A stretch of 64,000 bases of DNA from positions 6,572,001 to 6,636,000 of the forward strand of contig NZ_JAUSRB010000002.1 of NCBI RefSeq assembly GCF_030811595.1, in the 5' to 3' direction. Origin of the DNA: Streptosporangium brasiliense. Its GTDB lineage: Bacteria > Actinomycetota > Actinomycetes > Streptosporangiales > Streptosporangiaceae. The notes beneath the pieces are model-generated. The model had not been told where the DNA came from. It saw only the letters and a program-made list of their open reading frames with translations, and did not search any database. Below, in pieces: positions 17,801 to 25,334 of this stretch (its first letter is position 1; every line of letters begins with the position of its first letter). Made by a program: the position numbers and the translations under genes.

Positions 17801-18091
17801 CAGGAGACCCGCCCCGCCATCGCGGCCCTGACCGAGCTGGCCGACGCCGGCGGCCACCACGAGGTGTGGCGCATCCTGCGCGCTCTGCTGCCCGGGATGT
17901 TGCCGGGCGAGGGGCAGCGCATCACCGTGACCCACACCGAACTCGTCGCCTTCGCCGCCGACGTGGCACGCTGGACCGGCGCGCGTGGGGAGATCCCGGT
18001 CGTCGCCGAGTTCGCGCGCAGCCGCCGGACGATCCGCTTCGTCCACGAGTGCAAGCGGCTTCACGCCCAGCTCGCCGGAGCCACGTCATGA
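14885..18091 (+). CDS. DUF6493 family protein (large helical-repeat protein of unknown function)
   Basis: The product is 1068 aa from the ATG at 14885 (ATGA overlap with the SWIM gene; the in-frame upstream extension is not used). It is rich in Leu/Ala helices (HEAT/ARM-like appearance) with a central disordered acidic part (DDEDEEIHDDRLPDRLRPA at about residue 600) and no signal peptide or membrane helices. Known relatives sit with SWIM proteins and, in many genomes, with MoxR-type AAA ATPase and VWA genes. Those partners are missing here. A small stretch near 16470 (CTCATAATAAG) has atypical codons for this gene. Function unassigned. Confidence 0.8.
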   Translation: MTLWTEICDLITRNQVTRLADRLVTLTEQERAELGGRLPGLVKELRRVRTEQVRAEHPDDFEEMASWEVGDLLDTLAGALLLTGVGVITGPAAAVTWMTGRDVNRRWAEEPNVAQVCRVAAARPLEWRRDVAVRLAQRVRRPADRIAPLAVALLRESGAVPPDHDPLVAAWLAAPSVPADPLTAVLLPRVFDADGAGRALRDERLEPRPTRWLAAARKLPREQVLDGCVSRFLRGGEAQDLRFFVRLHMLLDPTPAESAPRLRDYLRLLPSAPGTVAELAAGQVRGAMPLDHADLVEAVDALTFRDEAKLAATGLRWLDQAIRATPEAAADFVTALTTAYAHKSFDVRNRAAELTLKYADLFADHTGAILDGVRHLPADLGAKLAEQFGGEIPVEELLEQKEFPPLPELPEARRFPEPSISPDYHKRWIGQERWLAAFVAGIADDRAKLRRKLKPHVEQDQGYWRSREVRLDPDDWQSALSAELVTPGSVPELPPIGPEKFWDDASHSVRVRALTRGEEPDPEPSPRRLIISGAYRPGRYLDDDTPLRAFFITWTSDDGPDGAVAHEGDRQIPFARGRIHLYGSPTDVEQPGRFGADDEDEEIHDDRLPDRLRPARARPGVPYDDSEEAMPSFILDHAYERMAELGVDPARIAAMRAGDPVPPPDPGEPLVQVTVVFIPPRLRSFMPEELPEHDEWRRRNRLPRPNRVSPPHDFLLHRYAELAEALRNGTLPPVLLATPTWMSGHLDPDVLVGRLETCAAAGVEPPLADLAQALLRLPRGSHQAAADRAAKVDSEAARSAARWLAGDGMADPECGHVWRHMVGASMVEFGDGEPEHFTEVRLQPVLRVTAPTGHRLIDEVLLRQPFDWTVDEFGGTLRAWPAMLPSHREVVAVNFLPFLLRGRWGVGVTPTEITGLEIAQGPMGESTAVILAFLLAGSVPDMIPLVLSMAARGELPAEAIGRQLALVLRRTWQETRPAIAALTELADAGGHHEVWRILRALLPGMLPGEGQRITVTHTELVAFAADVARWTGARGEIPVVAEFARSRRTIRFVHECKRLHAQLAGATS

Positions 18092-18174
18092 CCTCTGACG
18101 ACATCCGTACCGAGATCGGGGATCCCGTGCTCGACCACGACGCCTCGGAAGCCTGCCCCGCTCACTCGCCGTAG
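18088..18174 (+). pseudogene. Remnant of a third gene of the SWIM/DUF6493 operon (28 codons)
   Basis: An ATG at 18088 overlaps the DUF6493 stop exactly like the other junctions, but its frame ends after 28 codons (MTSDDIRTEIGDPVLDHDAS...). In related loci a full-length gene follows at this point. The facing MFS gene is also cut short within about 60 bases, so this looks like the broken 5' end of a larger gene left by a deletion. A genuine tiny protein cannot be excluded. Confidence 0.4.
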
Positions 18175-18232
18175 ACACCGGCTGCGGGCGCCCTCGGCCA
18201 CGCCGACGCGGTCGAGGGCGGTGGTCGGCTCA

Positions 18233-19300
18233 TCAGGCGCCGGAGTTCGCTGCGAGGGCGATGTCCGTGCGGCCCGGCGCGTAGTGCAGCATCGCGTTCT
18301 GCGTGGTCATGAACACCGGCCCGAGTGCACCGCCCATCAGCATCAGGAACACCACCGCCGCCCCCTGATGAGCGGCGAACGCGTACAGGCCGAGCATGCC
18401 CACCGCCTGCGTCGCCACGGCGGTAGCCAGCGCGGACAGCGGAAAACGGTCCAGAAACGCCCCGGTGATGCTCACCCCGGCCAGACACGCGACACCGAAA
18501 CCCACGAACAGGACGCTGACCGTGCCCGAGGAGAACCCGCTCACGTCTTCCAGGAACATCACGATGTAGGTGTATCCCGTGAACGCCCCGGTGGCGGACA
18601 AGGCTCCGGCCGCCAGCACCGTCGTGAACCGCCGCACGTCGGGACTGGTCGCGTAGGCGGCGGGCTCTTCTTCCGGGTGCGAAGTCGGCAGCAGAACGGC
18701 GATCGTCACCAGGGAGACAAGCCCCAGAGCCGCCAGCAGGGCGATGGGCACCTGCCAGTTGCTCCGCTGGCCCAACCAGGTCCCAGCGGGAACACCAAGC
18801 ACGAGGGCGAGCGAACCGGCGACGGACAGCGCCCCGACCACACGGCCCCGGACCTCGGGCGCGAACAGGCCCACCGCGACCGGCCCCATCACGGCCCAGA
18901 ACAGCGCCTGGGCGAGCGCGGTCAGCAGCCGCGCCGCGAGGAGCAGCCAGTAGGAGGTGGCCAGCGCCGCAACGAGGCTGGACACCACGAGCGCGGCCAG
19001 CAGTCCCGTGAGCACATGGCGTCGGGGTACGGCGCGGACGACCTGGACGATCGGCACAGATGCGATGGTCACCGTCACGCCGTAACCGGTGACCAGGAGG
19101 CCGACCGCTGACAGGGACACCCGTAGGTCATCGGAGATGAGCTCCAGGAGGCCGACCGGTAGGTTCTCCGCGGTGTTGAAGGTGAGGGCGGCCAGCATCA
19201 GAGCCCCGAGCACCGCAAGCCTGTGCCACGGAGCCGGTTGACGAGTGATCGTACGTCTTCCAGTTCTCGCCCGTTGCACCTGCTCAGTGGCACCGTCCAT
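18233..19300 (-). CDS. MFS transporter (sugar/drug efflux type), C-terminally truncated
   Basis: The product is 355 aa from the ATG at 19300 (preceded by GGTGGGG); an upstream in-frame ATG at 19336 gives a poorer N-terminus. It has about ten hydrophobic segments, with the MFS features LLVTGYGVTVTIASVPIVQVV (helix 2 region) and GRVVGALSVAGSLALVLGVPAGTWLG (helix 5 region). Family members usually run to about 400 aa with a final pair of helices after '...ANSGAYN.GIA.GA'. This one stops right at ALAANSGA, so the last one to two helices are missing. It may be non-functional. Confidence 0.8.
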   Translation of the reverse strand: MDGATEQVQRARTGRRTITRQPAPWHRLAVLGALMLAALTFNTAENLPVGLLELISDDLRVSLSAVGLLVTGYGVTVTIASVPIVQVVRAVPRRHVLTGLLAALVVSSLVAALATSYWLLLAARLLTALAQALFWAVMGPVAVGLFAPEVRGRVVGALSVAGSLALVLGVPAGTWLGQRSNWQVPIALLAALGLVSLVTIAVLLPTSHPEEEPAAYATSPDVRRFTTVLAAGALSATGAFTGYTYIVMFLEDVSGFSSGTVSVLFVGFGVACLAGVSITGAFLDRFPLSALATAVATQAVGMLGLYAFAAHQGAAVVFLMLMGGALGPVFMTTQNAMLHYAPGRTDIALAANSGA

Positions 19301-19872
19301 GCAGACACCCCACCAAGCCCACCGATCCCACCGCAACCGAATTCATCCGCGGAGATCACTGCTGCGCCCGCTCGAGGATCAGGGAACTGGGGTCATCAGC
19401 GAAGCTGATCATGGTTGGGTGGTCTGGGCGGCTGTGACCGGGTCGCGGTCATAGCCGGTCGGAAATCTCCGTTACCAGCCATCGACGCAGGCCGGCGAAC
19501 GAGGCCCAAAGCGTGGCGTACGGCCGGCTCAGCACTTCGTGAACAGTGGCCGGACAGCAAGCGAGAAAACTCGGCCAGATATGACCGGCACCCCTTGAGG
19601 GTGCGAGCGCTCCCGCGGTGTGGGCGGGGCGTTCGGTGCGGATGGTTGGATGAGCGGCTGGTCTGCTCAGGGGCTCAGATCCAGACGGGCTGCGGCGTTT
19701 CCACGTAGCGGGCGCCGAAGCCGCCGGCGGGCAGGATCTCGGCGATGATGGCTTCCCGCGCTCGCATATCGTCGCGCCGGGCCGCGCCACGTTTGGGATG
19801 CCGGCCTTGGAGGAGGCGCCTCGGGGGGAGGCTGCGTGCAGGCGTTGGCCGTAGAGCCCTGAGGTCCTCGAC
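19301..19872. other. 572-bp region without an intact gene
   Basis: No intact gene was recognised. On the minus strand, short stretches with coding-like third positions appear in different frames (for example around 19450-19590 and 19675-19870), suggesting one or more decayed genes. The MFS promoter should lie near 19301-19360. Confidence 0.4.
19675..19767 (-). pseudogene. Possible C-terminal relic of an unidentified gene
   Basis: A 30-codon minus-strand frame (MRAREAIIAEILPAGGFGA...VETPQPVWI, stop) has almost uniformly G/C third positions, the pattern of real genes here, but no full-length frame continues upstream; other frames take over (KAGIPNVARPGATI). It is probably the frameshifted tail of a lost gene. 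The family was not recognised. Confidence 0.25.
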
Positions 19873-20454
19873 TCAGGCGGACCAGTGGGGGTCGCGGCCG
19901 AGGAGGCCGAGGAATCGGTCCTGGAGTGGAGCGTCGTCGGGGACCTTCACCTCGGGGCCGAAGACGACGATGCCGGGGCCGAAGGCGCCGGGGGTGCGCA
20001 TCTCCTCCGGGATCTGCTGGGCCTTGGGCCACATCGCCTTGACCTCGACGGGGTCGATGGTGTCGTCCTGTCCGGCGGCGCGGGCGAGGTCCCAGCCGTG
20101 CAGGACCATGTCGGCGCTGACAACCTGGTCGATGTGCTGCTCGACCGACAGCCGCCCCGTCGGGGTGTCGACCTCACGCGCGGCGGTCACCGGATCGGAC
20201 AGGAGGGCCTCGACATCGGCACGCGCACAGACGAAGGCGGTGAGCGGGTCCTCCTCGACGGTGGGCGCGGGGGTGAGCGACCGGCCGAGGGGACGGAGCA
20301 TCACGCCGTGCATGTCGACGATGTGGCCGACCACCTCTCTGGCGGTCCACTCCTCGCACGGGGAGGGGTTGGACCATTGCTCGGGGCGGACGGCGGCGAC
20401 CTTGGCCGCGAAGATCTCGGCGCGGCTCCGGTAGCGGGCAGCGATCTCGCTCAT
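19873..20454 (-). CDS. TIGR03086 family protein (maleylpyruvate isomerase/DinB-like fold)
   Basis: The product is 193 aa from the ATG at 20454, which follows AAAGGAAG; longer in-frame starts upstream are unlikely. It shows the TIGR03086/mycothiol-dependent isomerase N-domain pattern: an N-terminal FAAKVAAVRPEQWSNPSPCEEW, then TAREVVGHIVDMHGV with a putative metal His, and DQVVSADMVLHGWDLARAAG carrying further conserved residues. Such proteins are four-helix-bundle metal or thiol-dependent enzymes of mostly unknown substrate. It is monocistronic and divergent from the PadR operon. Confidence 0.85.
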   Translation of the reverse strand: MSEIAARYRSRAEIFAAKVAAVRPEQWSNPSPCEEWTAREVVGHIVDMHGVMLRPLGRSLTPAPTVEEDPLTAFVCARADVEALLSDPVTAAREVDTPTGRLSVEQHIDQVVSADMVLHGWDLARAAGQDDTIDPVEVKAMWPKAQQIPEEMRTPGAFGPGIVVFGPEVKVPDDAPLQDRFLGLLGRDPHWSA

Positions 20455-20648
20455 GAGCACTTCCTTTTCCATCGTCATGGCCGGGGACACTACAGGACAG
20501 GGGCCTACGACAAGATCCCGCCACGCACGACGGCTCGATGATCGTCTATGGCCCCGGTCCGGCGCCGTCAGTTCCAGGACGCCGGGGAAAGCGGCGGCCG
20601 GGCCCTGCGCCGCGTGGCGGCCCTCTAGCGCCGAGGTGTCCGTCGGCC

Positions 20649-20683
20649 TATAGTCCTCTTCATGACTACTCATATCCATGAGT
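20649..20683 (+). promoter_or_regulatory. PadR promoter with inverted repeat over the start codon
   Basis: TATAGT (20649-20654) is a good -10 element. An inverted repeat ACTCAT-ATCC-ATGAGT (20668-20683) spans the ATG at 20678. PadR regulators commonly bind ATGT/ACAT-like or similar palindromes in their own promoters, so autorepression at this site is likely. Confidence 0.45.
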
Positions 20684-21268
20684 ATTAAGCCGATGGCCCT
20701 CAGACACGCGGTGCTGGCGGCGCTGCTCCACGGCGAATACAGCGGATACCAGCTCACCAAGCTCTTCGACATCGGCGTCTCCAACTTCTGGTACGCCGCC
20801 CCACAGCAGCTCTACGCCGAGCTGACCAAGCTGGAGGGCGACGGCCTGGTCACGGGCCGGGAGGTGGTCCAGCGAGGCCGCCCCAACAAGCGCGTGTTCA
20901 AGGTGACCGAGGCCGGGCTCGGCGAGCTGGCCGCCTTCGCCGCCACCCCGGCCAAGCCGCTGCTCATCCGCGACGACCTGGCCGTCAAGGTGCACGCCGT
21001 CGACCTGCTCGACCCCGCGCCGGTGATCGAGCAGCTGCACGACCGGGCCCTGGAGGCCGCCGCCAAGCTGGAGGTCTTCGAGCAGCTCCTGCTGCGCCTG
21101 CGCGGCGAGCTGGACGAGGAGACGTTCCTGCGCCAGGGCGAGCACGTCGGCCCCTACCTGTCCTGCCTGGCGGGATGCAGGTTGGAGCGCGAGACCCGCG
21201 CCTGGTGCCTGGAGACGGCACGGACGCTCGGCGAGCGCATGGCCCGAGCCGGAAGGGAGACCTCATGA
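20678..21268 (+). CDS. PadR-family transcriptional regulator
   Basis: The product is 196 aa. The PadR winged helix is clear (MALRHAVLAALLHGEYSGYQLTKL, then LYAELTKLEGDGLVTGREV with a wing rich in Arg/Lys), followed by a C-terminal dimerising helical domain (Vir-type, about residues 100-190). The start is taken at 20678; the ATG at 20693 (MALRHAV...) is equally typical. It overlaps the next gene (ATGA), so it probably controls the SGNH hydrolase as well as itself. Confidence 0.9.
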   Translation: MSIKPMALRHAVLAALLHGEYSGYQLTKLFDIGVSNFWYAAPQQLYAELTKLEGDGLVTGREVVQRGRPNKRVFKVTEAGLGELAAFAATPAKPLLIRDDLAVKVHAVDLLDPAPVIEQLHDRALEAAAKLEVFEQLLLRLRGELDEETFLRQGEHVGPYLSCLAGCRLERETRAWCLETARTLGERMARAGRETS

Positions 21269-22185
21269 CCGTCTACATGCGTTATGTCGCGCTCGGCGAC
21301 AGTCAGACCGAGGGCCTCGGCGACGGCGACGACATCACCGGCCACCGCGGCTGGGCCGACCGCCTCGCCGAGCACCTGGCCCGCGCCAACCCCGACCTCC
21401 TGTACGCCAACCTCGCGGTCCGTGGCCGGCTGGCGGGCCAGATCCGCTCCGAGCAACTGGCCCCCGCGCTGGCGCTGCGCCCCGACCTTGCCACGGTCAT
21501 GGCGGGCATGAACGACCTCATCCGTCCCGGCTGCGAGCCCGCCGCTGTGGCGGAGGTGCTGGAGGAGATGTACGCCGCCCTGACCGAGTCGGGCGCACAT
21601 GTGGTTACCGTGACTTTTCCAGATATCGGGAAGATCGCCCCGATAGCCCGTCCGCTCCGGCCCAAGGTGCTCGACCTCAACGCCCGCATCCGCGCCGCCG
21701 CGGCCCGCCACGGGGTCACGGTGGTGGACACGTTCGCGATGGAGTTCGTCACCGACGCGCGCATGTGGGGCACGGACCGGCTGCACGCGAGCCCGGCGGG
21801 TCACGCCCGCATCGCCGCCGCCATGGCCCACTCCCTCGGCCTGCCCGGCAGCGACGACACGTGGATGCTGCCCTTCCCGCCCCTGCCCTTGGCGGCGGCG
21901 TGGCGGGTGGCGGCGGCCGAGCTGCGTTGGTTCGCCACGTTCGCGGGCCCATGGATCGGCCGCCGCCTCCGCGGCCGCTCCTCGGGCGACGGCCGTACGG
22001 CCAAGCGCCCGGAGCTCACACCATGGGCCCAGCCGGCCGCGAGCCCCAGCACGGCGCCGCAGCCCGCTCCCTCGGCCGGACCGGCGGCGGGCTCAGAGGT
22101 GCCGGCGCCCACGCCGGGGGGACGGCAGGTCGTGCCGCCGGGAGAGGTCGGAGCGGACGCCATCCGCCCTGGGCCACGGGCCTGA
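21265..22185 (+). CDS. SGNH/GDSL-family hydrolase
   Basis: The product is 306 aa from the ATG at 21265 (overlap with the padR stop). GDSL block I appears as ALGDSQTEGLGD (nucleophile Ser), block III as AGMNDLI, and block V as DRLHASPAGH (catalytic Asp and His). Blocks are in the usual order, so it is an esterase/lipase-type enzyme, cytoplasmic by lack of a signal peptide. After about residue 245 the protein becomes a Pro/Ala/Ser-rich tail that is probably disordered. Substrate unknown. Confidence 0.88.
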   Translation: MTVYMRYVALGDSQTEGLGDGDDITGHRGWADRLAEHLARANPDLLYANLAVRGRLAGQIRSEQLAPALALRPDLATVMAGMNDLIRPGCEPAAVAEVLEEMYAALTESGAHVVTVTFPDIGKIAPIARPLRPKVLDLNARIRAAAARHGVTVVDTFAMEFVTDARMWGTDRLHASPAGHARIAAAMAHSLGLPGSDDTWMLPFPPLPLAAAWRVAAAELRWFATFAGPWIGRRLRGRSSGDGRTAKRPELTPWAQPAASPSTAPQPAPSAGPAAGSEVPAPTPGGRQVVPPGEVGADAIRPGPRA

Positions 22186-22214
22186 GCATGCGGTCCAGGG
22201 CATGGCTCGTCGCG

Positions 22215-23213
22215 TCAGGCGGAGGCCGTGCCGGACCGGCCTCCCTGGTCCAGCAGGGTATTGATCATCTCCTGGAGCTGGGCGCGTCCGATGACGCCGA
22301 GCGCGCCGGTCAGGGCCTGGGCGAGCTTGTCGAACGGGTCGTCCATCGACAGCTCCTTCACCTTCTCGGCCAGCTCATCCACGCTCCACGGCCCGTCCTT
22401 GTGGATGTGGCCGCCGAGCGACCAGCCGCGGTTGACCGCGACCGTCCCGCCCCGCACCGACAGCACCTGGCCGGTGAGCGGGCAGGCCGCGCTGGCCAGG
22501 TAGGCGGCAACAGGCGCGCTGGCGGCCGGGTGCAGGGGGTCGAACCCGTTCGTCGACGGGTCTTGACTCATGCCGGGAACACCGAGGGTGAGCCTGGTGC
22601 GGGCCATCGAGGGCGAGATGCAGTTGACCCGCACGCCGTACTGGCCCAACTCCAGGGCTGCCACGATGGTCAGCGCCGCGACCCCGGCGTTGCCCGACGC
22701 GTAGGAGACCTGCGCGGGCAGCGGGTTGAGCAGTCCGGAGCCGGAGGAGGTGTTGACGACGGCGCGGTCAGCGCGGACCCCCGCGCGGAACCGGTGGCGC
22801 CAGTGGCGGGCCGCCCAGTGCGTCACCGCGAAGGTGCCCTTCAACTTCACCGCTACGACTTCGTCGAAGTCCTCCTCCGACAGGTCGGCCAGGCCCATGT
22901 TCCGTTCGATGGTGGCGTTGTTGACCACGACGTGCAGGTCGCCGAAGGACTCCAGGGCTGTCTCCACCATGCGGCGGGCCCCGTCCCAGCTGGCGACACT
23001 GTCGGTGTTGGCCACGGCCTGCCCGCCGCGGGCAATGATCTCCTCGACCACCTCTGCGGCCACGCCGGCGTCCCCGCCCGTGCCGTCGATGGCGACGCCG
23101 GGGTCGTTGACGACGACCTTGGCGCCCTCGGCGGCAAAGCGCAACGCCTCCTCCCGCCCGATGCCGCGCCCTGCTCCGGTGATGATGACGACGCGTCCGT
23201 CCAGACTTCCCAC
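22215..23213 (-). CDS. SDR-family oxidoreductase with an altered catalytic motif
   Basis: The product is 332 aa. The Rossmann NAD(P)-binding motif TGAGRGIG (residues 12-19) and the NNA motif (98-100) are present, with the Ser of the active site at NTSSGSG (154-160) and Tyr171. The YxxxK signature, however, reads Y171-A-S-G-N175, so the catalytic Lys is replaced by Asn. The C-terminal extension (residues 265-332) resembles the 3-oxoacyl/MaoC-linked SDR group. It is divergent from the TetR gene. Activity as a classical SDR is uncertain. Confidence 0.85.
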   Translation of the reverse strand: MGSLDGRVVIITGAGRGIGREEALRFAAEGAKVVVNDPGVAIDGTGGDAGVAAEVVEEIIARGGQAVANTDSVASWDGARRMVETALESFGDLHVVVNNATIERNMGLADLSEEDFDEVVAVKLKGTFAVTHWAARHWRHRFRAGVRADRAVVNTSSGSGLLNPLPAQVSYASGNAGVAALTIVAALELGQYGVRVNCISPSMARTRLTLGVPGMSQDPSTNGFDPLHPAASAPVAAYLASAACPLTGQVLSVRGGTVAVNRGWSLGGHIHKDGPWSVDELAEKVKELSMDDPFDKLAQALTGALGVIGRAQLQEMINTLLDQGGRSGTASA

Positions 23214-23232
23214 GGGACCACCCCTTCAATGA

Positions 23233-23247
23233 CTGCAGTCTCTGCAG
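23233..23247. promoter_or_regulatory. TetR-type operator candidate between SDR and TetR genes
   Basis: CTGCAG-TCT-CTGCAG forms an inverted repeat in the 72-bp divergent gap, close to the AT-rich segment TATATGCATAAATTCATGAG that should hold the promoters. The position fits control of both the SDR and tetR genes by the TetR protein. Confidence 0.4.
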
Positions 23248-23285
23248 TGATTCACTATATGCATAAATTCATGAGATGAAGTAGA

Positions 23286-23897
23286 GTGGCCGACATGGTG
23301 GAGAATCGCGGACTGCGGGAGCGGAAGAAGCACCGCACCCGGCAGGCGCTGATCGAGGCGGCCGTGCGCCTGTTCGATGACAAGGGCTACGACCAGGTGA
23401 CCGTGGCCGAGATCGCCGACGCCGCGGAGGTGTCCCCGCGAACCTTCTTCCTGCATTTTCAGACCAAGGAGGACGTGCTCCTGGCCGACGCCGACGTGCG
23501 CGTCGACCTGGCGCTGCAGGCGATCGGCGAGCGCCGCGCCGAGGAACCGCTGCCCGAGGTGCTGGTGCGGGCGATGGACCAGATGATCGTCAATGCCTGG
23601 GACCGCGACCTGTCCAGTGGGCTCGCCGCGCTCCGGGCCCGGCTGGCGGCCTCGGTGCCGGCGCTACAGGCCCGGCTGCTGCAGCGGTACCTCACGACGC
23701 AGGCCGAGCTGGCCCAGGCGCTGCAGCGGGCGTTCTCCGACAGGCTCGACACGATCCTCGCCTCCGCCCTGGTCGGCGCGGCGGTGGGCGCCGTCAGCGC
23801 CTCCGCGCTGACGGCGCTGGAGCGCGGCGACGGGCCCGACGAGGTACGGAACGCCATGCGGCGGGCCATTGCCTTGGTGGCGCGATCCGTCACCTGA
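23286..23897 (+). CDS. TetR-family transcriptional regulator
   Basis: The product is 203 aa from GTG 23286 (ATG 23295 is an alternative). The N-terminal helix-turn-helix is canonical (RTRQALIEAAVRLFDDKGYDQVTVAEIADAAEVSPRTFFLHFQTKEDVL). The ligand-binding domain is all helical, as expected. It is divergent from the SDR gene, its probable target. Confidence 0.9.
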   Translation: MADMVENRGLRERKKHRTRQALIEAAVRLFDDKGYDQVTVAEIADAAEVSPRTFFLHFQTKEDVLLADADVRVDLALQAIGERRAEEPLPEVLVRAMDQMIVNAWDRDLSSGLAALRARLAASVPALQARLLQRYLTTQAELAQALQRAFSDRLDTILASALVGAAVGAVSASALTALERGDGPDEVRNAMRRAIALVARSVT

Positions 23898-23900
23898 CGG

Positions 23901-24050
23901 ATGATCGCGGCCGACCTGGGCAGGCGGGCCGAGAAGCGGCGGCGCACGGCGGCGGAGAAGCTGCCGCTGATGCCGTCCGCCTGGACGTCCTCCACGCCCG
24001 ACGCTCCCGGGCCACCCGGGTTGACCAGGATGGAGCCGATCATCGGCAGG
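23901..24050 (-). pseudogene. Relic of an S33 tripeptidyl-aminopeptidase-like alpha/beta hydrolase
   Basis: Minus-strand translation gives MIGSILVNPGGPGASGVEDV followed by QADGISGSFSAAVRRRF. The NPGGPGxSG oxyanion motif is the hallmark of secreted Streptomyces-type tripeptidyl aminopeptidases and proteases (SlpD/E group). The frame continues into unrelated sequence (SARLPRSAAII) and nothing of the catalytic domain remains, so it is a decayed fragment of about 50 codons. Confidence 0.6.
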
Positions 24051-24123
24051 GTTCGAGCGCTTGCCGGCCCCCAGCCGCCGCATGGGCAGGCCCGGTCCGT
24101 CACCGGGCCTGCCGTACCGCGGC

Positions 24124-24942
24124 TCAGCTGTTCGTGCGGATGGTCTTGTTGATCCAGTCGCTGTAGGCGGGCACGTTGGTGTAGAGGCCGGGACCCTGCT
24201 CGCAGGAGGGGCTCTTGGCGCCGGGGCCGGAGGTGACGCCGATGAGTTCCCACCGGCCGCCGCGGCCGCGCTGGATCTGGGGGCCGCCGGAGTCGCCGTT
24301 GCAGGCCATGGCCTTGGGCTTCTGGCTGACCGTGCACAGGCGGGTGTCATCGGCGAAGCCGGGGCCGCACTCGGAGACCGCGCCGCGGCGGGTGTCGAGC
24401 TGGCGCAGCTTCTTGGCCATCTTCCAGTCAGCCGGGTTGGTGCTGGACTCGGTGATGCCGAAGCCGATGATCCGGGTCGGCGTGCCGGGCCTGTCCGCCT
24501 GATCGGCGATCTTGATGGGCTTGACACTGACCGGGCGGTCCAGGCGGATCAGCGCGATGTCGTTCTTGTTCGGCAAATTCTGGGCGTAGTCCGGGTGCAG
24601 GAACGCCTGTGCGATCTTGCGGACGGTTCCGCCGGACGTCCGCTTGTCGCTCCCGATGCGCACCGTCCCCTCCGGGATCGAGCCGATCTCCATGTCGAGG
24701 CAGTGCGCCGCGGTCACGACCCACTGCGGGTTGATCAGGGCCGCGCCGCAGTTGCCGTCCGTCAGGCCCATGAGGGGGGCCGTGGTCGGGATGGCCGCCA
24801 TGAAGGGGTAGGACTCGGTGGGCTCGGAGCCGTTGATGATCGCTCCAGCGCTCCCGGCGGTGAGCGCGAGGCAGGCCGCGCCGGCCAGCGCGACGACGGC
24901 GGAGCGGGAGACGATACGGCGGAACGAGGTGGTGCCAGACAC
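24124..24942 (-). CDS. Secreted trypsin-like serine protease (S1 family)
   Basis: The product is 272 aa from the GTG at 24942 (preceded by AAGGGC). A signal peptide is clear: RRIVSR followed by a hydrophobic stretch ending AGSAGA (about residue 34). The mature chain begins IINGSEPTESYPF, the usual I-x-G/N-G activation site. The catalytic triad is complete: TAAHC (His), NDIALI (Asp) and GDSGGP (Ser). Cysteines pair as in S1 enzymes. An AT-rich promoter region lies upstream (24945-24995). It is an extracellular endopeptidase. Confidence 0.93.
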   Translation of the reverse strand: MSGTTSFRRIVSRSAVVALAGAACLALTAGSAGAIINGSEPTESYPFMAAIPTTAPLMGLTDGNCGAALINPQWVVTAAHCLDMEIGSIPEGTVRIGSDKRTSGGTVRKIAQAFLHPDYAQNLPNKNDIALIRLDRPVSVKPIKIADQADRPGTPTRIIGFGITESSTNPADWKMAKKLRQLDTRRGAVSECGPGFADDTRLCTVSQKPKAMACNGDSGGPQIQRGRGGRWELIGVTSGPGAKSPSCEQGPGLYTNVPAYSDWINKTIRTNS

Positions 24943-25334
24943 GAGTGAAGCCCTTCATTGGTTGTTTATTGCGTTATGAAGCTATATGTCCGGCTTCGTT
25001 GGGGTGATCATGCCAGCAGGCCAACATGCGGTAGGGCTAACCCCACCTGACCGGGGTGGATGCACCCAACGCCGCGCGACCCGCAGGAAGTCGGCCTCGC
25101 CCTCGCCCCTCGCGCATGGCCGGGCCGGGCGGATATGGCCAAGCACCCCGGATCGCGCTCCGGGTCGGCGAGGGGCGGGGCCGTACGCCTCGGAGGAGTC
25201 CAAGAAATGCATTACGACCCGAAAAATCGAACATCAAGGCATCAACAGCTCGCCTCAAGATCCATGAAGGGGTCGAAGGCGCCCTCCGGGGTTGGTTTGA
25301 CCTTGTCACCGGCGTCAACGTTTATCGTCGCAGC
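24943..25334. other. 392-bp intergenic region
   Basis: The left part (24943-25000) is AT-rich and holds the protease promoter. The rest shows no convincing gene: frames through it lack the codon bias of neighbouring genes. The NTF2-like gene starts at 25335. Confidence 0.5.

Noticed and set aside
14636..18064. A very long minus-strand open frame (over 1100 codons) opposite the DUF6493 gene
   Set aside because: It is antisense to a gene with normal codon bias, and its translation is rich in His/Gln/Arg/Gly without domains; a GC-content artefact.
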